Shown piece by piece: positions 56,011 through 64,000 of a stretch of 64,000 nt of DNA. A program made the position numbers and the translations under genes. The first letter of the stretch is position 1; the number at the start of each line of letters is the position of its first letter. Under the pieces are notes generated by a model. It searched no databases, was not told where the DNA came from, and worked only from the letters and a program-made list of their open reading frames with translations. This stretch comes from Pseudomaricurvus albidus (GTDB lineage: Bacteria > Pseudomonadota > Gammaproteobacteria > Pseudomonadales > Cellvibrionaceae): the NCBI RefSeq assembly GCF_018863235.1, contig NZ_JAHKRS010000001.1, positions 124,001-188,000 on the forward strand. The letters run 5' to 3'.

Positions 56011-56181
56011 CTCCCGGCCACTGTGTATTGAACGTTGTTATGGATTTCTCACTATCAAAGCCAGCTTAACAGGCTCGCAAACCGTTGTATTAAAAATCAC
56101 CAGCTCTTAAGGTACCGCCAAACCCGACAGGTTTAAAGGGTCGAAGGCAACTTCACCACAAAGTCATCGGCGCAGTGACGG

Positions 56182-56646
56182 TTACTTCGCCCATACAACA
56201 TTCTGCACCAGAGTCTTGCCGCGTTCGGTATGTGGCTCAATGGTGATCCTGCGACCCGGCGCCTCCACCTGCAAGGTCACCACCACATCGGCTGCAGGGA
56301 GAAAACCTTCACCCCGACTTGGCCATTCCACCAGACACAGCGACTGGTCGGTGAAATAATCCCGAATCCCCATGTATTCCAGCTCTTCCGGATCACCGAG
56401 CCGATACAGGTCAAAGTGATAAACCTGCTGCTCTCCAAACTCGTAGGGCTCAACCAGCGTATAAGTGGGCGACTTAACCGCACCTGAATGCCCAAAGCTG
56501 CGCAACACTCCCCGACTGAACGTTGTCTTGCCCGCGCCCAGGTCACCCTGCAGGAAGATCACCGCACCACTCCTGGCCGCCTGTCCGACAGCCAGCCCTG
56601 CCGCCACAGTTGCCGCTTCATCCACTAAAAAATGTTCCAAGGTCAC
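56182..56646 (-). CDS. tsaE: tRNA threonylcarbamoyladenosine ATPase TsaE
   Basis: A 154-residue ATPase needed with TsaB and TsaD to make t6A37 in tRNAs. The P-loop GDLGAGKTTFSRGVL is clear, followed by SPTYTLVEPYEF and HFDLYRLGDPEELEYMG, both family-specific. Length is normal. It lies between nnr and the amidase gene, as in E. coli. Confidence 0.95.
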   Translation of the reverse strand: MTLEHFLVDEAATVAAGLAVGQAARSGAVIFLQGDLGAGKTTFSRGVLRSFGHSGAVKSPTYTLVEPYEFGEQQVYHFDLYRLGDPEELEYMGIRDYFTDQSLCLVEWPSRGEGFLPAADVVVTLQVEAPGRRITIEPHTERGKTLVQNVVWAK

Positions 56647-56678
56647 GACTCGCTTCCCATAGACGTTTTCACAACAAC

Positions 56679-58220
56679 TCAGGCCAGCTGACTGTTCAGC
56701 AATTGACGCAGGAATGGCAATAAATCCGTTGCCAGCAAACCGCGCTGGCCGTTTTCATCCGCGGCCAGATCCGCGGCTGTACCGTGCAGGCACACTGCCA
56801 GTTTGGTGGCAGCGCAAGGTTCCAGCCCCTGAGCCAGTAAACCGCCAATCACACCGCTGAGCACATCGCCCATCCCCCCGGAGGCCATACCCGGATTACC
56901 CACATTGGCGACACTGAGGCTGCCATCTGCGGCCGCAATCACGGTGCCAGCCCCCTTCAGCAGCACGGTTCCACCAAAGCGTTTTTGCAACTGCTGGGCG
57001 GAGGCAAACCGATCCTTTTGAATCTCCGCGGTGGTGCAACCCAGCAGGCGTGCAGCCTCGCCGGGATGCGGCGTCAAAATCCAGTTATCCCGCTGACTGG
57101 TATTGGGAATAACCCGGCCCTCAGCCAGCAGATTCAGACCGTCAGCATCCAGCACCATGGGCAAGCCGCTGGTTACCGCCTGCTTCAGCATCTGCTCAGA
57201 CCAGGGCGTGTGCCCGAGACCTGGCCCCAGCACTAACACGGAAGGACGATCCAGAAACGCCTCCAGCTCCTGCCCCGAAGACACCCCCAGCACCATCAAC
57301 TCCGGACGACGGGCAATGATGGGCGACACATGTTCTGGTCGCGTGGCGACACTGGTGAGACCTGCCCCCATTCGCGCCGAAGCCTCACCCGCCATTGCCG
57401 CCGCGCCGGCAAAGCCGCTGTCACCGCCAATGACCATCACATGGCCAAAATTTCCCTTGTGGGCATCGCCGTCACGATCGGGCAGCTGTTTCAGCAAGCG
57501 ACTGAGCTGCAAGCGCTCCACATTGGCGATCTGGCTGCGAAACACTTCCGCAGGAACGTTCAGATCGGCAAACAATAACTCTCCTGTCAGCGCCGGACCG
57601 CGGCCGGTCAAGAGCCCCTGCTTGAGACCAATAAAACTGACAGTCACATCGGCTTTTACGGCCACCCCCAAAGCCCGACCGGTATCCGCACACAAACCGG
57701 AGGGGATATCGACCGCCAGAACCGGCTGGCCTGACTTGTTCAGCCAGTCAATCGCCTGCTGGAAGGGCTCGCGGACTTCTCCCTGCAGGCCCGTCCCCAG
57801 CATGGCGTCCACCACCACGCCACTGAAGCCCTGGCTTTCCTGCAGCGGTTGCATGATGACCCCTTCGCGACGGGCAAATTCGTAAGCCGTGCGGGCATCT
57901 CCCTGCAGCTTGTCCGGATCGGCCACGTAGATCACCGTGACGGGAATACGACGCTGGGCAGCCAGAGCGGCAATCACATAACCATCACCACCATTGTTGC
58001 CGGCACCACAGAGAACCGTGATCTGTTCCGGCTCAGGCCAGCGTTCCAGCAACGCGGTAAACGCTGCGCGCCCTGCACGCTTCATCAAATGAATGCCGGA
58101 TATGCCGTGCTCTTCAATGGCACAGCGGTCCAGCTCCCGCACCTGCTCAGCACGGTAGAGGTCTTCCGGTAAAACCCGGGTAAAAGGAGCGGTAGCAGTA
58201 GTGGATGATCCGTCTGACAT
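56679..58220 (-). CDS. nnr: bifunctional NAD(P)H-hydrate repair enzyme Nnr
   Basis: A 513-residue fusion that repairs damaged NAD(P)H. The N-terminal epimerase (YjeF_N) has CGAGNNGGDGYVIAALA and DAMLGTGLQG. The C-terminal ADP-dependent dehydratase has GHVMVIGGDSGFAGAAAMAGEA, LTPHPGEAARLLG and GMASGGMGDVLSGVIGGL. Both halves look complete. Divergent from queG, in the same order as E. coli yjeF / queG. Confidence 0.95.
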   Translation of the reverse strand: MSDGSSTTATAPFTRVLPEDLYRAEQVRELDRCAIEEHGISGIHLMKRAGRAAFTALLERWPEPEQITVLCGAGNNGGDGYVIAALAAQRRIPVTVIYVADPDKLQGDARTAYEFARREGVIMQPLQESQGFSGVVVDAMLGTGLQGEVREPFQQAIDWLNKSGQPVLAVDIPSGLCADTGRALGVAVKADVTVSFIGLKQGLLTGRGPALTGELLFADLNVPAEVFRSQIANVERLQLSRLLKQLPDRDGDAHKGNFGHVMVIGGDSGFAGAAAMAGEASARMGAGLTSVATRPEHVSPIIARRPELMVLGVSSGQELEAFLDRPSVLVLGPGLGHTPWSEQMLKQAVTSGLPMVLDADGLNLLAEGRVIPNTSQRDNWILTPHPGEAARLLGCTTAEIQKDRFASAQQLQKRFGGTVLLKGAGTVIAAADGSLSVANVGNPGMASGGMGDVLSGVIGGLLAQGLEPCAATKLAVCLHGTAADLAADENGQRGLLATDLLPFLRQLLNSQLA

Positions 58221-58366
58221 TTAGGGCTCTCGAAGTTGCTGTAAATTGCTAAAAACGTTGCTTTGAACAGGCGCATTAAATACTTGCGCTAAATATGGGA
58301 GAATTATACACACTTACCGCCCTCCAAGGCTTCAGGCTGAAGGCATTTACACAGGCTTGCGATTCA

Positions 58367-59518
58367 ATGGATTCATCCACCTCAGGGTTTCCCCCTCAGT
58401 TTCTCGACACTCTGGCCGACGACATCAAGCGCTGGGGACGAGAAATGGGATTCCAGCAAATCGGCATTGCCGATGCTGACCTCCGCGACGAGGAACCGCG
58501 TCTGAAGGCCTGGCTGGAAAAAGGCTATCAGGGCGACATGGCCTGGCTGGCCGAGCACGACAATAAACGATCGAGACCGGAAGAATTACTCCCCGGTACC
58601 CAGAGAGTGATCTGCGCACGACTGGATTACCTTCCGGCCGATACCGATCAGATACGCATTCTGAAAGACGGAGAGAAGGCCTACGTCTCCCGATACGCCC
58701 TTGGCCGCGATTACCACAAGCTGATTCGCAAACGCCTGAGCCAACTGGCCAAACGGATTGAAGAGGCAGTGGCCGCCGCCACAACAGCTCCAGAAGAAAA
58801 CAACAGTGGCCTTCAGCAGCGCGCCTTTGTGGACAGCGCCCCGGTTATGGAGCGCCCGCTGGCCGCCAAGGCCGGTTTGGGCTGGGTGGGCAAACACACA
58901 CTCCTGTTAAACAGTCAGGCCGGCAGCTGGTTCTTTCTCGGCGAGGTGTACACCAGCCTGCCGCTACCGATCGACCAGAACGACGAACAGGATCGCTGCG
59001 GTGATTGTCAGGCCTGCCTGAAAGTCTGCCCCACCGATGCATTTCCACGCCCCTATGAACTGGATGCCAGACGCTGTATTTCTTACCTGACCATTGAAAA
59101 CAAAGGGGCGATTCCCTTAGAGTTCCGGGAACCGATTGGCAACCGGGTCTTTGGTTGCGACGACTGCCAGGCCATTTGTCCGTGGAACAAGTACGCATCC
59201 TTCTCCAGCGAAGACAGTTTTACGCCAAGGCACCAACTGGATCGCAGCGATTTGTCCACCTTGTTTCAATGGACCGAGGAAGAGTTTTTAAAAAATACCG
59301 AAGGATCAGCCATTCGCCGTATTGGCTACGAACGCTGGCTCCGCAATCTCGCGGTCGGTCTGGGTAATGCCCCTACCAGCGAGGCCATTGTCACAGCCCT
59401 GCAACAGAAACTCGATTACCCTTCGGCGTTGGTACAGGAACATGTACAGTGGGCTCTGCAGCAACACGAAATACCCGGTCGCCGTCGGCGCCGTAAAATC
59501 AAGGCGCGTCGCGACTGA
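58367..59518 (+). CDS. queG: epoxyqueuosine reductase QueG
   Basis: A 383-residue cobalamin- and Fe4S4-dependent enzyme for the last step of queuosine synthesis in tRNA. The two clusters are seen in CGDCQACLKVCPTDAF and CDDCQAICPWNKY. GLGWVGKHTLLLN and SYLTIENKGAIPLEFRE are also typical. I chose ATG 58367 (MDSSTSGF); the frame is open to 58295, but the added segment overlaps the nnr promoter region. The ribosome site is weak. The C terminus is very basic (GRRRRRKIKARRD). Confidence 0.94.
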   Translation: MDSSTSGFPPQFLDTLADDIKRWGREMGFQQIGIADADLRDEEPRLKAWLEKGYQGDMAWLAEHDNKRSRPEELLPGTQRVICARLDYLPADTDQIRILKDGEKAYVSRYALGRDYHKLIRKRLSQLAKRIEEAVAAATTAPEENNSGLQQRAFVDSAPVMERPLAAKAGLGWVGKHTLLLNSQAGSWFFLGEVYTSLPLPIDQNDEQDRCGDCQACLKVCPTDAFPRPYELDARRCISYLTIENKGAIPLEFREPIGNRVFGCDDCQAICPWNKYASFSSEDSFTPRHQLDRSDLSTLFQWTEEEFLKNTEGSAIRRIGYERWLRNLAVGLGNAPTSEAIVTALQQKLDYPSALVQEHVQWALQQHEIPGRRRRRKIKARRD

Positions 59519-59558
59519 CGCCGCGCCAGCAACACCAATCTGAAGGACACAGCCGTTT

Positions 59559-60227
59559 ATGACACCGCCAGAGCAAACGCCTCAACCCTCGGACACCCAA
59601 GCTGCTGAACCCCTGCCCCCGACTCACGTCCGTGAAGCTTTCGGACTGCAGATACTCAAGAACAGCCATCCGGACATCCGTCGCCTGAAACGCGAAGGCG
59701 GGGACGCCTCTCTGCACGGCAACAAGTTCTGGAAATCCACATTTTTGCTGATGGATTACCTGTCGGAATGCCCGCCTGACAAAGGCTGTCGTATTCTCGA
59801 GCTGGGTTGTGGATGGGGTTTGGGTGGTATCTTCTGCGCCCGGGAGTTTGACGCCCACGTCATAGCCCTCGATGCCGATGACAGTGTTTTCCCCTACCTG
59901 GAACACCACGCCGCACTTAACGGAGTCGAGGTGGACACCATCCAAATGCGCTTTGAAGACATTACCGTCGAACATCTCACGCAGTTCGACATGATCATTG
60001 GAGCGGACATCTGCTTCTGGGACAGTCTGGTTGCCCCCGTCCAGGATCTGATAGAACGAGCGATGGAAGCCGGCGTTGAAAGGGTACTGCTGACCGATCC
60101 CGGCCGCCCCACGTTTCGCAAGGTGGCCGAGCATTACTACAAGACTCTGGACGCAGTTTACAGCGACTGGGATGTGCCGGAACCCCACAACGCCTGGGGG
60201 CTGGTGCTGGATGTATACAACACCTGA
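59559..60227 (+). CDS. class I SAM-dependent methyltransferase, protein-lysine type
   Basis: A 222-residue protein. The SAM-binding core is visible: ILELGCGWGLGGIFCARE (motif I) and VIALDADDSVFPYLEHHAALNGV, then FDMIIGADICFWDSL. It resembles the methyltransferase-16 / Nnt1-like family that modifies proteins; the target is unknown. It follows queG after 40 bases on the same strand, and is convergent with orn. Confidence 0.8.
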   Translation: MTPPEQTPQPSDTQAAEPLPPTHVREAFGLQILKNSHPDIRRLKREGGDASLHGNKFWKSTFLLMDYLSECPPDKGCRILELGCGWGLGGIFCAREFDAHVIALDADDSVFPYLEHHAALNGVEVDTIQMRFEDITVEHLTQFDMIIGADICFWDSLVAPVQDLIERAMEAGVERVLLTDPGRPTFRKVAEHYYKTLDAVYSDWDVPEPHNAWGLVLDVYNT

Positions 60228-60230
60228 CCT

Positions 60231-60785
60231 TTAGTTCTGAATAAAGGTCTTGCGGTAGTGCCGCAACTCTTCAATCGAGTCCTTGATATCATCCAGCGCC
60301 AGGTGTGCACCGGATTTCTTTACGCCCGCCAGCGCCTCTGGCTTCCAGCGGCGCGCCAGCTCTTTCAGCGTACTCACATCCAGATTGCGATAGTGGAAAT
60401 AGTCTTCCAGCTTAGGCATATAACGCGCCAGAAAACGGCGGTCCTGACAGATGGAGTTGCCACAAATTGGTGATTTGCCCTTTGGCACCCACTGCTCCAG
60501 AAACTCAATAGTGGCCTGCTCCGCCTGCTCGGTGCTGACATCGCTGGCCAGTACCCGAGCGGTCAGGCCCGACTTGCCATGCTGGCGGGTGTTCCACTCA
60601 TCCATGCCGTTCATGATTTCTTCGGACTGGTGAATCGCGTACACCGGCCCCTCAGCAAGTACATTGAGCTCGGCGTCGGTGACGATGGTGGCGATCTCGA
60701 TGATCACATCGGAATCCGGCAGCAGCCCGGTCATTTCCAGGTCAATCCAGATCAGCCGGTCATCTTTGTTTTGTTCATTGCTCAT
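60231..60785 (-). CDS. orn: oligoribonuclease
   Basis: A 184-residue DEDDh exonuclease that degrades 2-5-mer RNAs and pGpG from c-di-GMP. The DEDDh residues are in [42 protein letters not shown] and [16 protein letters not shown]. It lies in the conserved group with rsgA and psd. It acts on the same signalling nucleotide as the GGDEF-EAL gene in the window. Confidence 0.97.
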   Translation of the reverse strand: MSNEQNKDDRLIWIDLEMTGLLPDSDVIIEIATIVTDAELNVLAEGPVYAIHQSEEIMNGMDEWNTRQHGKSGLTARVLASDVSTEQAEQATIEFLEQWVPKGKSPICGNSICQDRRFLARYMPKLEDYFHYRNLDVSTLKELARRWKPEALAGVKKSGAHLALDDIKDSIEELRHYRKTFIQN

Positions 60786-60930
60786 AATTGTTAAATCCGC
60801 TACTAAAAAACTCTAAATACGCTACTTAAGCCTGTAAATCCTCTACAATGCCAGAAGTTTTTACACGATCGAAATTCTTACTCCACTATAACAGCTAACG
60901 ACATAGCAGCTAACTACCGGCAATGACTTC

Positions 60931-61956
60931 ATGAGCAAACGTAAACTGACCCGTCGCCAGGCCTGGCGCATCCAGAAAGTTCAGGATGAGCGCGCTGCTC
61001 GCGCCGCCAAACGGGCAGAAAAAGCTCAGGAAAAAATCGAGGAGGGGGATCTGGGCCCCGAACAGCATGGTCTGGTCATTGCCCACTACGGCACTCAGGT
61101 ACTGGTGGAAGCCACCGACGGCGACAATCAGGGGCAGGTGCAACGCTGCCATATGCGAGCGAATCTGGGCTCACTGGTCACCGGTGACAAGGTGGTCTGG
61201 CGCAGCGGCGCCCCGCTGGGGGTTATTGTCGCGGTGCTGGAGCGGCACTCCCAACTGAGCCGCCCCGACCCCTACGGCGACATGAAAACCGTGGCCGCCA
61301 ATATCGACCGCATCCTGATTGTGATCGCCCCCTACCCGGAACCGGTCGGCAATCTTATTGACCGCTATCTGGTGGCCGCAGAAACGCTGGATATCCAACC
61401 CATCATCCTGCTCAACAAGATTGACCGCATTGATGACAGCAATCGCGATAACCTGCAGACACTGCAGGAACGCTATCAGGGGCTGGGCTATGAATGGCTC
61501 AACGTCTCCACCAAAACCCAGGAAGGGCTGGCCGAGCTGATCGATTATCTCGCCAACTACACCAGTGTCTTTGTCGGGCAATCCGGAGTGGGCAAGTCAT
61601 CACTGATCAACATGCTGCTGCCAGACGAGAACCTGAAAGTGGGCGAACTGTCCGAGATCAATCAACAGGGCACGCACACCACCACCACCGCTCACCTGTT
61701 TCACTTTCCCGCCGGGGGGCATTTGATCGACTCACCGGGCATCCGGGAATTTGGCCTCTGGCATATGGACGAGCAGAGCCTGCTGGAAGGATTTGTGGAA
61801 TTCCGTCCGTTTCTCGGACACTGCAAGTTTCGCGACTGCGCCCATCAAAGCGAACCCGGCTGCGCGATTCAGGCAGCTCTGGAAAACGGTGACATCAGTC
61901 CCATTCGCATGGCCAGTTTCCGTTATATCCTGTCGACACTGGATCAGAATCGTTAA
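60931..61956 (+). CDS. rsgA: ribosome small-subunit GTPase RsgA
   Basis: A 341-residue GTPase for late 30S assembly. A basic N-terminal extension and an OB fold precede a circularly permuted G domain (NKIDRID before GQSGVGKSSLINMLL and SPGIREFGLW), then a zinc-binding C-terminal domain with Cys and His in CKFRDCAHQSEPGC. The start MSKRKLTRRQAWR matches the family. Divergent from orn. Confidence 0.96.
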   Translation: MSKRKLTRRQAWRIQKVQDERAARAAKRAEKAQEKIEEGDLGPEQHGLVIAHYGTQVLVEATDGDNQGQVQRCHMRANLGSLVTGDKVVWRSGAPLGVIVAVLERHSQLSRPDPYGDMKTVAANIDRILIVIAPYPEPVGNLIDRYLVAAETLDIQPIILLNKIDRIDDSNRDNLQTLQERYQGLGYEWLNVSTKTQEGLAELIDYLANYTSVFVGQSGVGKSSLINMLLPDENLKVGELSEINQQGTHTTTTAHLFHFPAGGHLIDSPGIREFGLWHMDEQSLLEGFVEFRPFLGHCKFRDCAHQSEPGCAIQAALENGDISPIRMASFRYILSTLDQNR

Positions 61957-62036
61957 ATGACAGAAACCCGAGCCATTTCCAGTACAATAGCCGCTCTGCG
62001 GTCAGTACCACTTCCCATTATCTGATAAGACATTCC

Positions 62037-62888
62037 ATGAAAGACAGACTATTTATTGCATTCCAATACCTCGTTCCCCAGCACGCCCTGTCACGCATGG
62101 CCGGCTGGCTGGCAAACACGTCGATCAGCTGGATCAAGGATCCGTTTACCCGCTGGTTTGTAAAACGCTACGACATCAATATGAGCGAGGCGGTTGTAAC
62201 GGACCCCTGCGCATACAGCTCGTTCAACAACTTCTTTACCCGCGCACTGAAGCCGGAAGCCCGCCCCATCTGCGATGAAGACGCCGCCATTGTCTGTCCA
62301 GCCGATGGCGCCATCAGTCAGATTGGCGATATTAAGCACGGCCGGATCTTTCAGGCCAAGGGACAGGATTACAGCCTGCTGGAACTGATCGGTGGCGATG
62401 CAGAGACCGCCAAGTCTTTCGAGGACGGCAAGTTTGCCGTGGTGTACCTGTCACCCCGCGATTATCACCGGGTGCATATGCCACTGGCTGGCACCTTGAA
62501 AAGCATGACTCATGTACCGGGCGACCTGTTCTCGGTCAACGACACCACCGCCGAGAACGTGCCACGCCTGTTTGCCCGCAACGAGCGTGCGGTCTGCCTG
62601 TTTGATACAGAAGCCGGCCCGATGGCCGTGATTCTGGTAGGCGCCATGATTGTGGCCAGTATCGAAACCGTGTGGGCTGGACAGGTCACCCCGGAGCCTC
62701 GCACCATTCGTACCACCCACTACGACGGCAGCCAGACCTTTAGCTATGCCACGGGCGATGAGATGGGCCGCTTCAAGTTGGGATCGACAGCTATTGTGCT
62801 GTTTGGCAAAGACGCCATGGAGTGGAGCGAAGACTTTACTGCCGGCTCTGCCACGCTGATGGGCGAGAAGATGGGCATTGTTCGGTAA
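62037..62888 (+). CDS. psd: phosphatidylserine decarboxylase proenzyme
   Basis: A 283-residue membrane-associated enzyme that makes phosphatidylethanolamine. The autocleavage site LGST (in GRFKLGSTAIVLF, near the C terminus) gives the pyruvoyl cofactor. The catalytic segments YLSPRDYHRVHMPLAG and VCPADGAISQIG are present. Length is normal. It follows rsgA in the standard order and is closed by a strong terminator. Confidence 0.96.
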   Translation: MKDRLFIAFQYLVPQHALSRMAGWLANTSISWIKDPFTRWFVKRYDINMSEAVVTDPCAYSSFNNFFTRALKPEARPICDEDAAIVCPADGAISQIGDIKHGRIFQAKGQDYSLLELIGGDAETAKSFEDGKFAVVYLSPRDYHRVHMPLAGTLKSMTHVPGDLFSVNDTTAENVPRLFARNERAVCLFDTEAGPMAVILVGAMIVASIETVWAGQVTPEPRTIRTTHYDGSQTFSYATGDEMGRFKLGSTAIVLFGKDAMEWSEDFTAGSATLMGEKMGIVR

Positions 62889-62905
62889 ACCACGCACAAC
62901 CCAGG

Positions 62906-62950
62906 CACCTACAAAAAAAGACGCTCATTGAGCGTCTTTTTTTGTAGGTG
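62906..62950. terminator. bidirectional terminator between psd and the HD-GYP gene
   Basis: A perfect inverted repeat with arms of 21 bases (62906-62926 and 62930-62950) and a three-base loop. The inner GC part (GACGCTC / GAGCGTC) is followed by seven T residues on both strands, so it can end both psd and the opposite gene. Confidence 0.93.
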
Positions 62951-62992
62951 GGTCTAAAATAGGAAAGCTTAAACGTCAGTTGGGATCAGACA

Positions 62993-64000
62993 TTAACGTC
63001 GCTTTAAAAATGAAAACAGGCTTTTTTTCTCGTCAGTAAACAGATAGTCATCACGGATTTTCAGAATGTCGACATCGAAACTTCCCGGCTCCAGATCCTG
63101 GGCAATTTCGATTTTTTCCACTTCATCGAAACGTTTTTTACCACTGTCCACCAGGGCCTGTTTGCGACGGTCATCCTCGGCCAGATCGAGAGTAATGTGC
63201 TTGGCCAGCGGCTCTTTAAAGGCGTCCAGCACAATAACCACTTTGGGCTTCAGACGGCGTTCAAAGTTTTGTTCGACCACCACCGCCACTTCGCCGGTGT
63301 TCAGCTCTACCAGCGTGCCGGTAGGGTAAAGACCGATGGCACGGATAAATTCTACCACCAGTTCTTCCTGGAATTCTTTGTCCCGTCGCTCGTACAACTT
63401 GGCTACAGCGCGGGAAGGTGCCAGTGGGTACATCTCCCCACGTGGATTGGTAACATCATCGTAATAGGTAACGATGCCGGCCACCTTGCCAAGCAGGGGA
63501 ATCTTGTCTCCGCGCAATTGCTGGGGAAAGCCACTGCCATTGACCCGCTCACAGTGGGTCTTAACCACAGAAATCACTTTCGGTTCGACCTGGGGGGTCT
63601 TCCTCAGAATCTCCACACCAATTTCGACAAAGCGCTCGTATTCTTTCTCTTCTTCCGGGGTGCGTTGGGACTTGTTCAGCAGCGACCGTTCGAGTTCGGC
63701 CTTTCCCACATCTTTCAGCAAGACGCCCATTGCCAGGACATCCAGATCCTTTTTCGCCATGCCCACATGACGACCAAAGATAATCGCCCACACCGCAGAA
63801 CGAACCGAGTGGCCGTAGGTATGCTCATCCGCCTCTTTTACCCGGGACAGCTAGGTAAAAGCGTCGGGGTTGCGCAGCACACTGTCCACCATCTGGCTGG
63901 CAACCCGCTTGGTCTCCTGCACTGGCACAGCCTCGCCGCTGCCCAGTTGCTGCATAACCTCGCCGATGGACTTGAACACCGCCTGGTGCAGTTCACGGGC
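62993..64000 (-). pseudogene. HD-GYP-like protein gene interrupted by an in-frame amber codon (5' end outside window)
   Basis: The frame is open from the window edge at 64000 to 62993 except for one TAG at 63851-63853. Upstream it reads ELHQAVFKSIG and VLRNPDAFT; after the TAG it continues LSRVKEADEHTYGHSV. In relatives I recall a Trp at that place, so TGG to TAG is likely. The downstream part has an HD-GYP-like fold (THCERVNGSGFP, GKVAGIVTYYDDVTNP). The expected HD pair in the LLHDIGK segment is KD here (LLKDVGK), so it is probably not a c-di-GMP phosphodiesterase even if read through. An internal GTG at 63793 would give 266 residues but has no ribosome site. Confidence 0.75.

Overview
The window is about 64 kb of a moderately GC-rich chromosome from a free-living, probably marine, gammaproteobacterium. 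The gene orders bamD / rluD-pgeF-clpB, queG / nnr-tsaE-amidase-mutL ... miaA-hfq-hflX-hflK-hflC and orn / rsgA-psd match the classical gammaproteobacterial chromosome. HisZ next to PurA, a CIO-type bd oxidase and a CrbS/CrbR acetate system point to the Pseudomonas/Marinobacter/Cellvibrio side rather than to enterics. I cannot name the genus. I found no tRNA, rRNA, CRISPR, insertion sequence or phage gene.

Region 1 (1-11.9 kb) is an acetate-use module. It holds an exonuclease, a cNMP/CBS/DUF294 signalling protein, a membrane-anchored unknown, an ActP-type symporter with its DUF4212 partner, a DcaP-like porin, the response regulator CrbR and the transporter-fused sensor kinase CrbS. Four copies of an inverted repeat built on TTAGACC/GGTCTAA lie in the promoters of the symporter and porin genes and beside a possible small RNA. 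They are probably CrbR targets.

Region 2 (12-18.1 kb) is housekeeping: clpB with a heat-shock-type promoter, pgeF, rluD and bamD. Region 3 (18.3-27.3 kb) is accessory: a small exported protein, a lone CBS protein, a GbsR/MarR regulator with an operator over its own promoter, the bd oxidase cioAB, a Cys-type sulfatase, a 760-residue surface-like protein with short repeats, and YbaK.

Region 4 (27.7-37.4 kb) is the most striking. Five co-directional genes encode two complete sets of circularly permuted ATP-grasp, alpha-E and transglutaminase-like proteins, one set split and one partly fused. The family is predicted to build or modify a peptide, but its product is unknown. The proteasome-like Anbu peptidase often reported with it is not in the window.

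Region 5 (37.4-43.1 kb) holds an MliC-like lipoprotein, a eukaryotic-type HisA, a LysR regulator, an unlisted 33-residue membrane peptide gene with its own terminator, purA, hisZ and a DUF2065 gene. Region 6 (43.3-62.9 kb) is the hfl/hfq/miaA/mutL superoperon. It is split between mutL and miaA by three opposite-strand genes (PstS-like binding protein, porin-like protein, GGDEF-EAL protein), followed by amidase, tsaE, nnr, queG, a methyltransferase, orn, rsgA and psd. The right edge holds an HD-GYP-like gene with an in-frame amber codon and a replaced HD histidine.
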